The notes beneath the pieces were generated by a model. It made no database searches. It was not told where the DNA came from and was given only the letters and a program-made list of their open reading frames with translations. 40,170 bases of DNA, from NCBI GenBank assembly GCA_016793465.1, contig JAEUJW010000046.1, positions 1 to 40,170 on the forward strand. Reading direction: 5' to 3'. Each line of letters begins with the position of its first letter. Position 1 is the first letter of the stretch. The DNA comes from Myxococcales bacterium (lineage in GTDB: Bacteria > Myxococcota > Polyangia > Nannocystales > Nannocystaceae). This document shows, one piece after another, positions 16,456 to 25,214 of the stretch. The position numbers and the translations under genes are program-made.

Positions 16456-18129
16456 ATGCCGACCAAGCGCCCGAGCAAGCCCCCGCCGCCGAAGACCGCC
16501 GGTGTCACGATCCCGCTGTTCTCGCTGCGCAGCGACGCCAGCTGGGGCATCGGCGAGATCGGCGACCTGCCCGCGTTCGCCGGGCTGGTCGCCCGCGCCG
16601 GCGTCGGCCTGGTCCAGCTGCTGCCGATCGCCGAGATCTCGCTCGGCAACACCAGCCCGTACGCCGCCCTCTCGGCCTTCGGCATCGACCCGATGTACCT
16701 CTCGCTGACCCACGTCGCCGACCTGCGCGACCTCAGCAACGAGCAGGCGCTCGGCGCCGACGGGGCCGCGCGCCTCGCCGCCCTGCGCCGCGCCCCCGGC
16801 GTCGACTACGAGGCCGTGCGTCCGCTGAAGCGTCGGGCCCTCGCCGCCGGCCTGCGCGTGTTCCACGAGCGCGAGCTCGCCGCCGGCGCCAATAAATCGC
16901 GACGCGCCCGCAGCTTCGTCGACTTCCTCGACGCCCACGCCGACTGGCTGCCCGACTACGCCATCTACCGCGCGATCAAGGACGAACACCGCGGCGCCGC
17001 CTGGTGGGACTGGCCCGAGGCCCTGCGGGAGCGCGACCCGGCCGCGCTGCGGGCCGCGCGGGCGCGGCTGGCCGAGACCATCCTGCTGCACGAGTACACC
17101 CAGTGGCTCGCGCACGCCCAGTGGGCCGACGCGCGGGCCGCCGTCAAGGCCCTCGGCGTCGAGCTCATGGGCGACCTGCCCTTCATGGTCGACCGCGACA
17201 GCGCCGACGTGTGGGCCCACCGCGAGCAGTTCCGGCTCGACATGTCGGTCGGCGTGCCCGCCGATCAGTTCGACGCCGACGGCCAGGACTGGGGCCTGCC
17301 GCCCTACCACTGGAAGGTCATGGCGGCCGACGGCTTCACCTGGTTGAAGCGGCGGGCGCGCTACGCCGGCACCCTCTACGACCGCTTCCGCATCGATCAC
17401 CTGGTCGGGTTCTTCCGCACCTACATGCGCCCGTACGACCGCCGGCGCAACGACGCCGGCAAGCTCGTGCCCGGGGTGTTCGACCCGCCGGACGCGGCGG
17501 CCCAGAAGCGCCACGGCGAGAAGGTCGTCGGCGCCATGATCGCCGCCGCCGCCGCGGTCGGCGCGCGCCTCATCGCCGAGGACCTCGGCTCGATCCCCGA
17601 CTACGTCGGCCCCAGCCTGCGCAAGCTCGAGGCGCCCGGCTACAAGGTCCTGCAGTGGGAGCGCGTGCGGACCCCGCCCGGCAAGCCCGCGCCGCCCGTG
17701 CCTGACTACGTCGATCCCGCGAGCTGGCCCGCGCTCTCGGTCGCCTGCTTCGGCACCCACGACACCGCCCCGGTCGCCGTGTGGTGGCGCGAGCTCGGCG
17801 CGGGCGACCGCGACGCCGCGCTGCGCCTGCCGTTCCTCCGCGACCTGTCCCCGAGGCCAGGCGCCGAGCTCACCCCCGCCGTGCACGCCGCCCTGCTGCG
17901 CCTGCTGTTCGGCGCCGGCAGCGAGCTCGCCCTGCTGCTGTTCCAGGACGTGCTCGGCACCGCCGAGCGCATCAACGTGCCGGGCACCGTCGGCCCGCAC
18001 AACTGGACCTACCGCCTGCCCGCCAGCGCCGAGCACATGCTGCACGACGCCGGCGTGCAGGCCGCGCTCGGCCGCCTGCACGCCGCGCTGGCCGCGACGG
18101 GCCGGCTCACAGCTCGAACATCGGCTTGA
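16456..18129 (+). CDS. malQ: 4-alpha-glucanotransferase (amylomaltase)
   Basis: A 557-residue GH77 enzyme that transfers alpha-1,4-glucan chains between maltodextrins, releasing glucose. Motifs include PLFSLRSDASWGIGEIGDL, NTSPYAALSAFGIDPMYL, GDLPFMVDRDSADVWAHRE, catalytic Asp in RFRIDHLVGFFRTY, acid Glu in IAEDLG, and transition-state Asp in FGTHDT; all three catalytic residues are present. ATG 16456 is chosen because homology begins a few residues after it. An in-frame GTG at 16438 exists, and neither start has a convincing ribosome site. The frame is open far upstream on this strand, but that part is antisense to glgX and not coding. The 3' end overlaps the convergent DUF1428 gene by 23 bases, so no separate terminator is possible between them. 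Confidence 0.94.
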   Translation: MPTKRPSKPPPPKTAGVTIPLFSLRSDASWGIGEIGDLPAFAGLVARAGVGLVQLLPIAEISLGNTSPYAALSAFGIDPMYLSLTHVADLRDLSNEQALGADGAARLAALRRAPGVDYEAVRPLKRRALAAGLRVFHERELAAGANKSRRARSFVDFLDAHADWLPDYAIYRAIKDEHRGAAWWDWPEALRERDPAALRAARARLAETILLHEYTQWLAHAQWADARAAVKALGVELMGDLPFMVDRDSADVWAHREQFRLDMSVGVPADQFDADGQDWGLPPYHWKVMAADGFTWLKRRARYAGTLYDRFRIDHLVGFFRTYMRPYDRRRNDAGKLVPGVFDPPDAAAQKRHGEKVVGAMIAAAAAVGARLIAEDLGSIPDYVGPSLRKLEAPGYKVLQWERVRTPPGKPAPPVPDYVDPASWPALSVACFGTHDTAPVAVWWRELGAGDRDAALRLPFLRDLSPRPGAELTPAVHAALLRLLFGAGSELALLLFQDVLGTAERINVPGTVGPHNWTYRLPASAEHMLHDAGVQAALGRLHAALAATGRLTARTSA

Positions 18130-18466
18130 ACCCGCCGTAGATCATGCGCTTGCCGTCGAACATCTTGTCGTCCGGCGCCATCAGCTTCTTCAGGCGAGGG
18201 TCGGCCATGACCGCCTTGTTGATGCGGTCGCGTTCCTTCTTCGACGCGTACACGATCCACGAGAACACCACCGTCTCGCCGTCCTTCAGCTTCACGCTGC
18301 GGGGGAAGCTGGTCCACTTGCCGACCTGGACGTCGTCGGCGGCGCACTCGACATACGCCAGCGCGCCGAGCTCCTTCCAGATCTTGCCGGCCTTGCGGGC
18401 CATCTTCTTGTAGTCCGCCAGCCGCTCCCGCGGCACGGGGATGATGAAGCCGTCGACGTAGCTCAT
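18107..18466 (-). CDS. DUF1428 family protein
   Basis: A 119-residue protein covering the full DUF1428 family: YVDGFIIPVPRERLADYKKMARKAGKIWKE at the start, ECAADDVQVGKWTSFPRSVKLKDGETVVFSWIVY in the middle, and MFDGKRMIYGGFKPMFE at the end. The fold is a dimeric alpha+beta barrel; members lack an assigned reaction. A strong AGGAGG sits 6 bases before ATG 18466, one of the best ribosome sites in the window, suggesting good expression. It converges on malQ and overlaps its last 23 bases. Confidence 0.93.
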   Translation of the reverse strand: MSYVDGFIIPVPRERLADYKKMARKAGKIWKELGALAYVECAADDVQVGKWTSFPRSVKLKDGETVVFSWIVYASKKERDRINKAVMADPRLKKLMAPDDKMFDGKRMIYGGFKPMFEL

Positions 18467-18565
18467 GGGGTTCCTCCTTGGTACCCCCTTATTTGCTCAA
18501 CGACGCGCGAAGTCAAGCGGCGGACCCCGAGGGACCCGCCGCGCCCGCGTCGTCGCCGCCCGCGA

Positions 18566-19504
18566 TCACGGCGGCAGCGAGCACACGCCGACGTTCTCGT
18601 AGCCGGGCACCGGATCGGGGAAGAACGGGTTGCACACCTCCTGGCCCGCGCAGTTCATCTCGGTGATGTCGCAGAACGCGGCGCAGCAGCCGTAGCCGTC
18701 CGGGTTGTCGCAGCTCTCGAGCACCGCCTTGTCGGTGCAGCTGAAGCCGGCGACGCACGCGTTGATGAAGTTGCAGGCGTCGCCGTCCTGCCCGGGGTTG
18801 TCGACCGGGTCCGCCCGGTAGCAGATGAACGTGTCGACGCCGTAGCAGGCGAAGCCGCTCTCGCAGTCCTGGACCAGCGGGTCGCAGGTGTAGAGGCACA
18901 GCGGCAGCACGCCCTCGTTGGCGCTCTCGAGGCAGTGGGTCGGCCCGGCGGTGCTGTTCGGGCACTCCTTGTCGGCGTTGCAGAACTCGACGCAGATGCC
19001 GTTCTTGCCGTCGTTGTCCGCCATCTGGCAGATGAAGCCCTTGGCGCAGTTGTCGAGGCCGGTGAACATGTCCTCCTCGATCGTGCACGGCTCACCGACG
19101 AGCGCGCCGTCGGCCGGCTCCGGCACGCACTGGTTGGCGTCCCAGTAGGTCCCGGGCATGGTGGCGTAGGCCGTGCACTTGAAGCCCTCGGGGCAGTCCT
19201 GGATCATCGGGTTGCACTGCGCACCCATGCCCCCGGTCGTCTCGTCGGACGTCGTCGCGTCCGTCGACGTCGCGCCCGTCGTCGACGGATCCGGCGCGGT
19301 GGTCGTCGGGCTGGTCGACGTGGTCACCGCCTCGGTCGTGCCGCTCGTCGGCGTGTCGGGGCCGGTCGTCGCGGTCGTCGTCAGCGGCACGGTCGTCGTC
19401 ATCGACGCGTCGGTGCTGCCGCCGTCGTCGGTCTTGTCGTCGCCACAACCCGCGAGCGGCAGCACCAGAGCCGCCGCCAAAACCCTGCAAAAACTTCGCA
19501 TCAT
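18566..19504 (-). CDS. Cys-rich surface lipoprotein with Thr-rich linker
   Basis: A 312-residue protein. ATG 19504 (first of two adjacent ATGs) is chosen: GGAGGT lies about 10 bases upstream and the lipoprotein signal MMRSFCRVLAAALVLPLAGC begins there. After the lipid-bearing Cys comes a roughly 80-residue Thr/Ser/Asp linker (TTTVPLTTTATTG...). The remaining about 210 residues hold around 26 cysteines in short modules (QCNPMIQDCPEGFKCTAY; TGLDNCAKGFICQ; CDPLVQDCESGFACYG; CDNPDGYGCCAAFC). This C-rich organisation is frequent in Nannocystis-type lipoproteins. Function unknown; the linker suggests display away from the membrane. The cysteine count makes it another likely client of disulfide-forming machinery. 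Confidence 0.88.
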   Translation of the reverse strand: MMRSFCRVLAAALVLPLAGCGDDKTDDGGSTDASMTTTVPLTTTATTGPDTPTSGTTEAVTTSTSPTTTAPDPSTTGATSTDATTSDETTGGMGAQCNPMIQDCPEGFKCTAYATMPGTYWDANQCVPEPADGALVGEPCTIEEDMFTGLDNCAKGFICQMADNDGKNGICVEFCNADKECPNSTAGPTHCLESANEGVLPLCLYTCDPLVQDCESGFACYGVDTFICYRADPVDNPGQDGDACNFINACVAGFSCTDKAVLESCDNPDGYGCCAAFCDITEMNCAGQEVCNPFFPDPVPGYENVGVCSLPP

Positions 19505-19665
19505 CGGCCCACAACCTCCATCAAGACCGCGAGCACACCACGCCCGCGGCGCCTGCGTCAACCAGCGAGCGACGGTCACACGCGCGCTTGCCGGGGCGCC
19601 GCCGCGGATGCTAACCAAGGGCCACGCCTGACGTCAGCGTCGTGCGCGGGTCTCATTCGCGCGCA

Positions 19666-19683
19666 CCTGCCTCTTCGGACATG
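19666..19683. repeat. Degenerate CCTGNCC/GGACA palindrome touching a start codon
   Basis: CCTGCCTCTTCGGACATG, preceded by GCGCA, ends in the ATG of the small membrane protein gene at 19681. It matches the elements at 16359 and 16394 at most positions. The remaining 176-base divergent spacer (19505-19680) shows no clear promoter boxes. Confidence 0.5.
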
Positions 19684-20247
19684 TCGTCCTCCGTTCACCA
19701 CACCGCCGCAGAGCCCGCCGACGACGACCCCGCCGTGGTCCGCCTCGTCGAGGCCCAGCGCCGCGAACTCCGCCACCGCCGGCGCTGGCTGCTGGCCACC
19801 CGCCTCGGCTCGCTCGGGTTCGCCGCCTGGTACCTCACCCTCGTCATCGGGTTCGGCCACGACGCCCCGTTCTACCTGCTGGTCAGCGTGTTCGCGGTGA
19901 TCACCGGGCTCTCGGCGATCGTCGTCGTCGACTACTTCGATCCGCCGCTGCTGCTGCGCAACCTGCACCGCGCCGACTTCCCTGACGCAGCGGCCAACTG
20001 GCGGGCCCTGCAGATCCTCCGCCGCGATTTGCTCCCGCCGATCGTCCAGGACCTGGGGATCCCCGAGGGCCCCGAGCGCGACGCCCTGATCGCCGACGCC
20101 GGCGCCGACGAGCTGGTGCGCCGCACCGCGCCGAGGCTCGCCCGCGGCGACCGCAGGCGCTTCGGCCGCGTCTACCTCGCCGTCTACCTCGCGCTCGCCG
20201 TCGGCTTCATCGCCCTCGTCGTGCTCCACGACCCGCGCGCCGTCTGA
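19681..20247 (+). CDS. Small membrane protein, three hydrophobic segments
   Basis: A 188-residue protein of no family I recognise. Three hydrophobic segments are visible: WLLATRLGSLGFAAWYLTLV, FYLLVSVFAVITGLSAIVVV, and at the C-terminus VYLAVYLALAVGFIALVVL. A charged soluble loop of about 75 residues lies between the second and third. ATG 19681 is chosen because the hydrophobic plan begins soon after it. The frame extends upstream to 19642, but those residues overlap a repeat element. No good ribosome site is seen. Flanked by lipoprotein genes on both sides. Confidence 0.75.
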   Translation: MSSSVHHTAAEPADDDPAVVRLVEAQRRELRHRRRWLLATRLGSLGFAAWYLTLVIGFGHDAPFYLLVSVFAVITGLSAIVVVDYFDPPLLLRNLHRADFPDAAANWRALQILRRDLLPPIVQDLGIPEGPERDALIADAGADELVRRTAPRLARGDRRRFGRVYLAVYLALAVGFIALVVLHDPRAV

Positions 20248-20322
20248 CCCGCGGGCGCGCGCGCGCCGGTTCTCGCCGCGGCCGCGATGCGCTACATTCG
20301 TGGCCGCGTCGGGGGTAGTTGT

Positions 20323-21912
20323 ATGGGTCGGCGATCGGGTCGGGCGGCGTTCGTGGGTGCTTCACTGGTGGTCCTGTGCGCGCTCGCCTGCGGCGACGAC
20401 GGCGGCGGCGACGGCGGTCCGATGACGACCACCACGCCGCCGGTCACGACGACGCCCACCACCGCCGTGCCGACGAGCACCGGCGAGCCGAGCGACACCA
20501 CCGCGAGCGGCGACGACGGCACCACGGCCGCGCCCGTCGACACCACCGGCCCCGACGCGCCGGTGTGCGGCGACGGCGTCGTCGCCGGCGACGAGCAGTG
20601 CGACGACGGCCCCGCCAACGCCGACGACGCCGCCTGCACCGCCGCCTGCGCGCTCGCGACCTGCGGCGACGGCCTGCTGCTCGCCGGCGACGAGCAGTGC
20701 GACGACGGCCCCGCCAACGCCGACGACGCCGCCTGCACCGCCGCCTGCACGCTCGCGACCTGCGGCGACGGCCACCTGCTGGCCGGCGTCGAGGCCTGCG
20801 ACGACGGCAACCTCGAGCCCGGCGACGGCTGCACCGCCGCCTGCACGCTCGAGAGCTGCGGCGACGGCGCCGTCCAGGCCCCCGAGCAGTGCGACGACGG
20901 CGACGCCGACGACACCGACGAGTGCCTCACGACCTGCCTCGCCGCCGCCTGCGGCGACGGCTCGGTGCACGCCGGCGTCGAGGCCTGCGACGACGGCAAC
21001 GCCGACGAGAGCGACGCCTGCACCAGCCTGTGCGCCGCGCCGGCCTGCGACGACGGCCTGCAGAGCGGCCAGGAGAGCGACCTCGACTGCGGCGGTCCGA
21101 CCTGCGGCGCCTGCCCCGTCGGCGCGGCCTGCCTGGCCCCGTCCGACTGCACGACCGGCCTCTGCGCCATGGGCACCTGCCAGGCCACCCCGAGGTCGTG
21201 CAAGGAGCTGCTGCAGCTCGACCCCGCCGCCGCGAGCGGCAAGCACCCGCTCGACCTCGACGGCCCCGGCCCGCTCGCGACCCAGAGCCTGTGGTGCGAC
21301 ATGACGACCGACGGCGGCGGCTGGACCGTCTTCTACGCGGTCACCGGCGCCGACGCCGAGGTGCCGATCACCAGCGACGCCGAGATCGCGATCAACAACC
21401 CGCTGATGCACCTGCAGTACAACCTCGGCCGCAGCAAGAAGGTCGCGCTCGCGGCCGGCGCCGCCGAGACGCTGTGGGTCCGCCCCGACGCCGCGTGGAT
21501 CAAGACCAGCGCCCCGCTGTTCGACGCGACCCTCGCCACGCCCGGCAGCAGCGCCCGCGGCCCGGTCGACCTCACCGAGAGCGGCGGCGCCGTGGTCCCG
21601 GCCTTCCAGGGCTGGTCGAACGCCGGCATCACCGGCGGCGGCGACTTCGGCATCAGCCAGAGCCCCGACGGGGTCACCTGCGGCCAGTTCCCCACCAACA
21701 TGGGCTTCGACAACCACAACAACGGCGCGTACCGCATGCTCAACTGCAACTGCGAGCGCCAGTACATCTACAGCTACTCCAACCAGGCCGGCGACGGCGA
21801 CCCCGGCTACGACGCCTACGTCGCCCACGGCGCCTGGACGGTCACCCAGGGCAACTGCGGCGCCGGCAATGCCGAGGGCGGCGCGCTCAAGTTCTACGCG
21901 GCGATGCGCTGA
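20323..21912 (+). CDS. Surface lipoprotein: Thr linker, DUF4215 repeats, fibrinogen-like C-terminal domain
   Basis: A 529-residue protein. ATG 20323 is preferred over 20287 because the lipoprotein signal [23 protein letters not shown] starts there and GGGGGT precedes it. A Thr-rich linker runs to about residue 80. Five DUF4215-type units follow ([24 protein letters not shown] and variants), the first two almost identical in DNA at a 99-base period, then a Cys-rich connector ([21 protein letters not shown]). The C-terminal about 230 residues carry the fibrinogen-related signature [13 protein letters not shown] and a late [15 protein letters not shown] segment. In animals this fold binds sugars and acetyl groups; in bacteria its role is mostly unknown. 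Probable adhesin or recognition protein (inference). Confidence 0.88.
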   Translation: MGRRSGRAAFVGASLVVLCALACGDDGGGDGGPMTTTTPPVTTTPTTAVPTSTGEPSDTTASGDDGTTAAPVDTTGPDAPVCGDGVVAGDEQCDDGPANADDAACTAACALATCGDGLLLAGDEQCDDGPANADDAACTAACTLATCGDGHLLAGVEACDDGNLEPGDGCTAACTLESCGDGAVQAPEQCDDGDADDTDECLTTCLAAACGDGSVHAGVEACDDGNADESDACTSLCAAPACDDGLQSGQESDLDCGGPTCGACPVGAACLAPSDCTTGLCAMGTCQATPRSCKELLQLDPAAASGKHPLDLDGPGPLATQSLWCDMTTDGGGWTVFYAVTGADAEVPITSDAEIAINNPLMHLQYNLGRSKKVALAAGAAETLWVRPDAAWIKTSAPLFDATLATPGSSARGPVDLTESGGAVVPAFQGWSNAGITGGGDFGISQSPDGVTCGQFPTNMGFDNHNNGAYRMLNCNCERQYIYSYSNQAGDGDPGYDAYVAHGAWTVTQGNCGAGNAEGGALKFYAAMR

Positions 21913-22052
21913 CCCGACGCGCCTGTCGCCCGCGCCCCGCAGCCGCCACCGCCAGCCCCCAGCGCCGCGCGGGCGCCGGTGCGCCGCGCGTTCTCCCGCG
22001 TTGACCGCCCAGCGCCTGCTGCGTAGCGTCATGCCCCTCCTCGGAGCCTGGC

Positions 22053-23060
22053 ATGGACCTACACACGCGCGTATGCATCGGCCTCCTCGCGGCCCTCCCC
22101 CTCGGCGCCTGCGGCGGCGACGACGGCGGCGACGGCGAGACGACGGCCCCGACCACAGTCCCGACCACCATGACCGCCGGCGCCACGACGACCGCCGGCA
22201 CCACCACCGACGCGACGACGACCTCGCCGTCGCCGTCGACGACGACGTCCGACGACACCACCGGCGGCGTCGGCCCGACCGCGACCAGCGACGCGCCGAC
22301 CACCGCGCCCGATCCGACCACCGGCGTCGGCCCGACCGGCGACGACACGACCACCGGCGACGCCACCGGCGACGACACCACCGGCGAGCCACCGCCGCCG
22401 TGCGGCACCATCCTCGTCACGTACCGCGACTTCCGGCCGCTGCACACCGACTTCGGCTGCCACATGAAGGGCCACCCGGCCTGGCCCGGCCTCGTGCTGC
22501 CCGACATCGGCCCCGATCAAAAGCCGCAGTACAACCCGAACCCGCCGCCGCCGCCGAACGGCTGGAACGGCGTGATGCCGCAGATCACCTCGGCCGCCAG
22601 CTTCTCCGAGTGGTACAACACGACCGCCGACGTCAACCTCGAGATCGCCGGCGAGCTCGAGCTCGCGGAGATCATGCCCGGCATCTACAGCTTCTCGAGC
22701 GACGCCTTCTACCCGCTGACCGACATGGGCTTCGGCAACAACACGACGCCAAACTGGGAGGACGACACCTTCCCGGACATCAACGGCGCGTTCACCACCG
22801 AGATCCACACCTCGTTCGTCTACGAGGTCGGCCAGCAGTTCAGCTTCTCCGGCGACGACGACGTGTGGGTCTACATCGACGGCAAGCTGGCGATGGACCT
22901 CGGCGGCCTGCACGCCATCGTCGAGGGCACCATCGACCTCGACGACCTCGGCCTCACGCCCGGCCAGGCGTACACCCTCGACGCCTTCCACGCCGAGCGC
23001 TGCGACAGCGGCAGCAACTTCCGCATCGACACCTCGATCGCCTGCTTCGTGCCCGGCTGA
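22053..23060 (+). CDS. Fibro-slime domain lipoprotein
   Basis: A 335-residue protein. Lipoprotein signal MDLHTRVCIGLLAALPLGAC, then a Thr/Asp-rich linker to about residue 112. The rest matches the fibro-slime domain (TIGR02148), first noted in Fibrobacter and slime-mould proteins: ILVTYRDFRPLHTDFGCH near its start, the PA14-like core FSFSGDDDVWVYIDGKLAMDLGGLHA, and LTPGQAYTLDAFHAERCDSGSNFRIDTS at the end. The DDDVWVYIDG stretch is a calcium- or sugar-binding type loop in related folds. A GGAG lies 7 bases upstream of the ATG. It follows the fibrinogen-like gene by 140 bases, so the two may be expressed together. Likely involved in surface adhesion. Confidence 0.9.
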   Translation: MDLHTRVCIGLLAALPLGACGGDDGGDGETTAPTTVPTTMTAGATTTAGTTTDATTTSPSPSTTTSDDTTGGVGPTATSDAPTTAPDPTTGVGPTGDDTTTGDATGDDTTGEPPPPCGTILVTYRDFRPLHTDFGCHMKGHPAWPGLVLPDIGPDQKPQYNPNPPPPPNGWNGVMPQITSAASFSEWYNTTADVNLEIAGELELAEIMPGIYSFSSDAFYPLTDMGFGNNTTPNWEDDTFPDINGAFTTEIHTSFVYEVGQQFSFSGDDDVWVYIDGKLAMDLGGLHAIVEGTIDLDDLGLTPGQAYTLDAFHAERCDSGSNFRIDTSIACFVPG

Positions 23061-23253
23061 CGCGCGCCGCGATCGCGGGCGACGCGGGTCGAGCAGGCCC
23101 GGGCCGCGGGCGACGAGCGGACCGACGACGCGGGTCGGCGGTCCCCCGGCGCCCGCCCCCTCGTCCCGGTCTCCGCGCCGCGGCTCCCAGGATCCGCCCG
23201 CCCGGCGCGGAACCGATCTCCCCCGAAACCGGCCCGCACCGGAAGAACCTCGT

Positions 23254-23757
23254 TCACCCGGCGCTCGAACCCGCAGGAAACGCGAAATTCCCGTCCCGAA
23301 CGGCCCGCATAAATCCCCTGTCCGCCGCCAGAAATTCGTCGAGCGGCAGGTCGGACAGGTCGACCGCGTACACGCAGGCGCCGGCCTCTGCGCGCAGCAG
23401 CGCCGCCCAGCGCTCGCCGTCCGCGTCGAGGCCGGCCCACGCCGACGCGTCGACGTGATAGACCACAAGCAGGACCTCCGGTCCGGGCGGCGGGTACACG
23501 TGGTGCAGGACTTCGGCGACGGACAGCGGCGTGAGGAGGCGGGCGTGTGGGCCCCACTCCTCGACGAGCTCCCGCCGCAGCGCCTCGATCGGCGCCTCGC
23601 CCGCCTCGACCTTGCCGCCGGGCAGCTCCAGGCTGCCGCCGTGCGGCTTGTGCGGCGGTCTGCGCTGGACCAGGAGGCGCCCGGCGGTCAGCCACACCAG
23701 CCCGGCGGCGACGACGAGCCGCGGCTGACCGGTCGGCGAGGTCTCGGGGGACGGCAT
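23254..23757 (-). CDS. Nudix hydrolase, MutT-like
   Basis: A 167-residue protein with a complete Nudix box, GKVEAGEAPIEALRRELVEEWG (shown here as GX5E at GKVEAGE and REXXEE at RELVEEWG). The opening RLVVAAGLVWLTAGRLLVQRR and the substrate-side ELPGGKVE resemble MutT-type 8-oxo-dGTP diphosphatases, but the substrate cannot be fixed from sequence. Its last codons include unusual AT-rich ones for this DNA. The start is separated from the divergent DUF507 gene by 84 bases. The 193-base stretch to the fibro-slime gene (23061-23253) shows no other feature. Confidence 0.9.
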   Translation of the reverse strand: MPSPETSPTGQPRLVVAAGLVWLTAGRLLVQRRPPHKPHGGSLELPGGKVEAGEAPIEALRRELVEEWGPHARLLTPLSVAEVLHHVYPPPGPEVLLVVYHVDASAWAGLDADGERWAALLRAEAGACVYAVDLSDLPLDEFLAADRGFMRAVRDGNFAFPAGSSAG

Positions 23758-23841
23758 GCGGGGCCCAGGTTTAGTCGCCTCGCGGCCGTCCAGGCAAGCT
23801 GGACGCTCGGAAAAGCAGCGCCTATCCTGCGGCCGGTCCCC

Positions 23842-24354
23842 ATGCGCCTATATCCCACGAAGATCAGCACCATCGTCGAGGCCGTCTACAAGACTCTGGT
23901 GGAGGGCGGCGACCTCGAGGTCAGCGACCGCGAGGAGTTCAAGCGCGACGTCGAGTCGATCTTGAAGGAGTACCTGCGCAAGGATCGCGAGCTGACCAAC
24001 CGCGCCAAGGACGAGCTCGAGCGCAAGAGCCTGCCCTACTCCGACCTGTTCAAGACCAAGCGCTCGATCGCCGAGGACGCCGACTTCGGCATCGGCGAGG
24101 AGGCGGTCAACTGGATCTGCATCCAGCTGCTCGAGCTGTTCATGCGCTCGCAGTTCGTCACCGAGGTCTTCGCCGAGGACCCCGTCATCCGCAAGAAGCT
24201 CAAGGAGATCCTGCGGCGTCACATGCAGGCCGACGACGACATCGACCGCGAGGTCCGCCGCCACCTGAAGCACCTCAACGAGAACACCAGCAGCTTCGAG
24301 ATCGAGTATCAGAAGCAGCTCGAGCTCATCAAGCGCAAGCACGGTCTAGAGTAA
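23842..24354 (+). CDS. DUF507 family protein
   Basis: A 170-residue, highly charged helical protein matching DUF507: MRLYPTKISTIVEAVYKTLV, DLEVSDREEFKRDVESILKEYLR, and a C-terminal half ending IRKKLKEILRRHMQADDDIDREVRRHLKHLNE. The family is widespread in delta-proteobacteria-like lineages and has no known function. ATG 23842 is chosen from the conserved family start; the upstream open frame is antisense to the Nudix gene. Its TAA overlaps the next ATG as TAATG, so the two are translationally coupled. Base composition is slightly less extreme than in the neighbours. Confidence 0.92.
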   Translation: MRLYPTKISTIVEAVYKTLVEGGDLEVSDREEFKRDVESILKEYLRKDRELTNRAKDELERKSLPYSDLFKTKRSIAEDADFGIGEEAVNWICIQLLELFMRSQFVTEVFAEDPVIRKKLKEILRRHMQADDDIDREVRRHLKHLNENTSSFEIEYQKQLELIKRKHGLE

Positions 24355-25160
24355 TGGCCCACATCCTGGTCTACGCCCAGCGAACCCCCCAGGGGATCCA
24401 CCCCGCCAGCGCCACCGCGCTGTGTCTGGCCCGCGACATCGCCAGCGATCGCGGCGCCACGATCACCGCCGTGTGCCCCGGCGACGCCGGCCGCGCCGAC
24501 CAGTTCGTGATCGGCGCGGTCAGCCGCTACGGCGCCGACCTCCTGGCGTTCTGCGGCCCCGCCGGCCTGCGCCCGCTGCAGGACCGCCTGCGCCCGCTCG
24601 TGGTGTTCGTGCCGCACACCGAGGAGGGCCTCGCCGCCGCCGAGGGCCTCGCCGGCGGCCCGCTCGAGACCACCTGGCTGATGGACCCGTCGATCGAGTG
24701 GGACAACCTCGCCGCCGTCACCTCGATCGTCGCCGGCACCCTGCCCTGGTACGACCTGCCCACCATCATCGACGCCGAGTACGACAACGAGGCCAGCCAC
24801 GTCGAGCTGCCGCAGTGGGTGCAGAAGCTCGACGCCTCGTACGGCCGCGGCCCGCTGCGGTTCTTCGCCCCGCCCGACCTCGACCCCGGCCTGCGCGCCG
24901 CCCTCACCGCCCTCGGCGCCAAGCAGATCGGCCCCGAGTACATCGAGCACCACGAGTCCGGCACGCTGCTGTGGCTCGGCGGCACCCCGCCGCCCGAGGC
25001 CCTGCGCGACCGCACCGTCGGCGCCCGCGTGATGTACTTCCCCGGCCCCGGCGCCGTCGCCGACACCGGCTGGACGATCGCCGACTGGGTGCTCCCCGGC
25101 CCCTGGCAGGACGCGGTCAAGGACCTCCACAGCGACCTGTGGAAGCCCGCCCTCGCGTGA
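24354..25160 (+). CDS. Hypothetical protein with electron-transfer-flavoprotein-like N-terminal fold
   Basis: A 268-residue soluble protein. The first about 90 residues (MAHILVYAQRTPQGIHPASA, then LARDIASDRGATITAVCPG, then AVSRYGADLLAFCGP) show the alternating strand-helix plan and opening motif of ETF-alpha/adenine-nucleotide-hydrolase-like domains. The rest, including SGTLLWLGGTPPPEAL and GPGAVADTGWTIADWVLPG, I do not recognise, and the FAD-binding domain of true ETF-alpha is absent. ETF relatedness is an inference of moderate weight. It starts in the DUF507 stop codon and ends 54 bases before an acyl-CoA-synthetase-like gene on the same strand, so a three-gene operon is plausible. Confidence 0.75.
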   Translation: MAHILVYAQRTPQGIHPASATALCLARDIASDRGATITAVCPGDAGRADQFVIGAVSRYGADLLAFCGPAGLRPLQDRLRPLVVFVPHTEEGLAAAEGLAGGPLETTWLMDPSIEWDNLAAVTSIVAGTLPWYDLPTIIDAEYDNEASHVELPQWVQKLDASYGRGPLRFFAPPDLDPGLRAALTALGAKQIGPEYIEHHESGTLLWLGGTPPPEALRDRTVGARVMYFPGPGAVADTGWTIADWVLPGPWQDAVKDLHSDLWKPALA

Positions 25161-25214
25161 CGCGATGGCCCCGTCCGCGTCGCGCAACGACCCCCGCCAC
25201 GCGAGGCTCGCCGC

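Noticed and set aside
17845..17862. CCTGTCCCCGAGGCCAGG in malQ as a further member of the palindrome group
   Set aside because: The right half does not pair properly with the left, so resemblance may be chance.
22120..22400. ACC/GAC-rich simple repeats considered as a satellite or regulatory tract
   Set aside because: They encode the Thr/Asp linker of the fibro-slime lipoprotein and are explained by protein low complexity.
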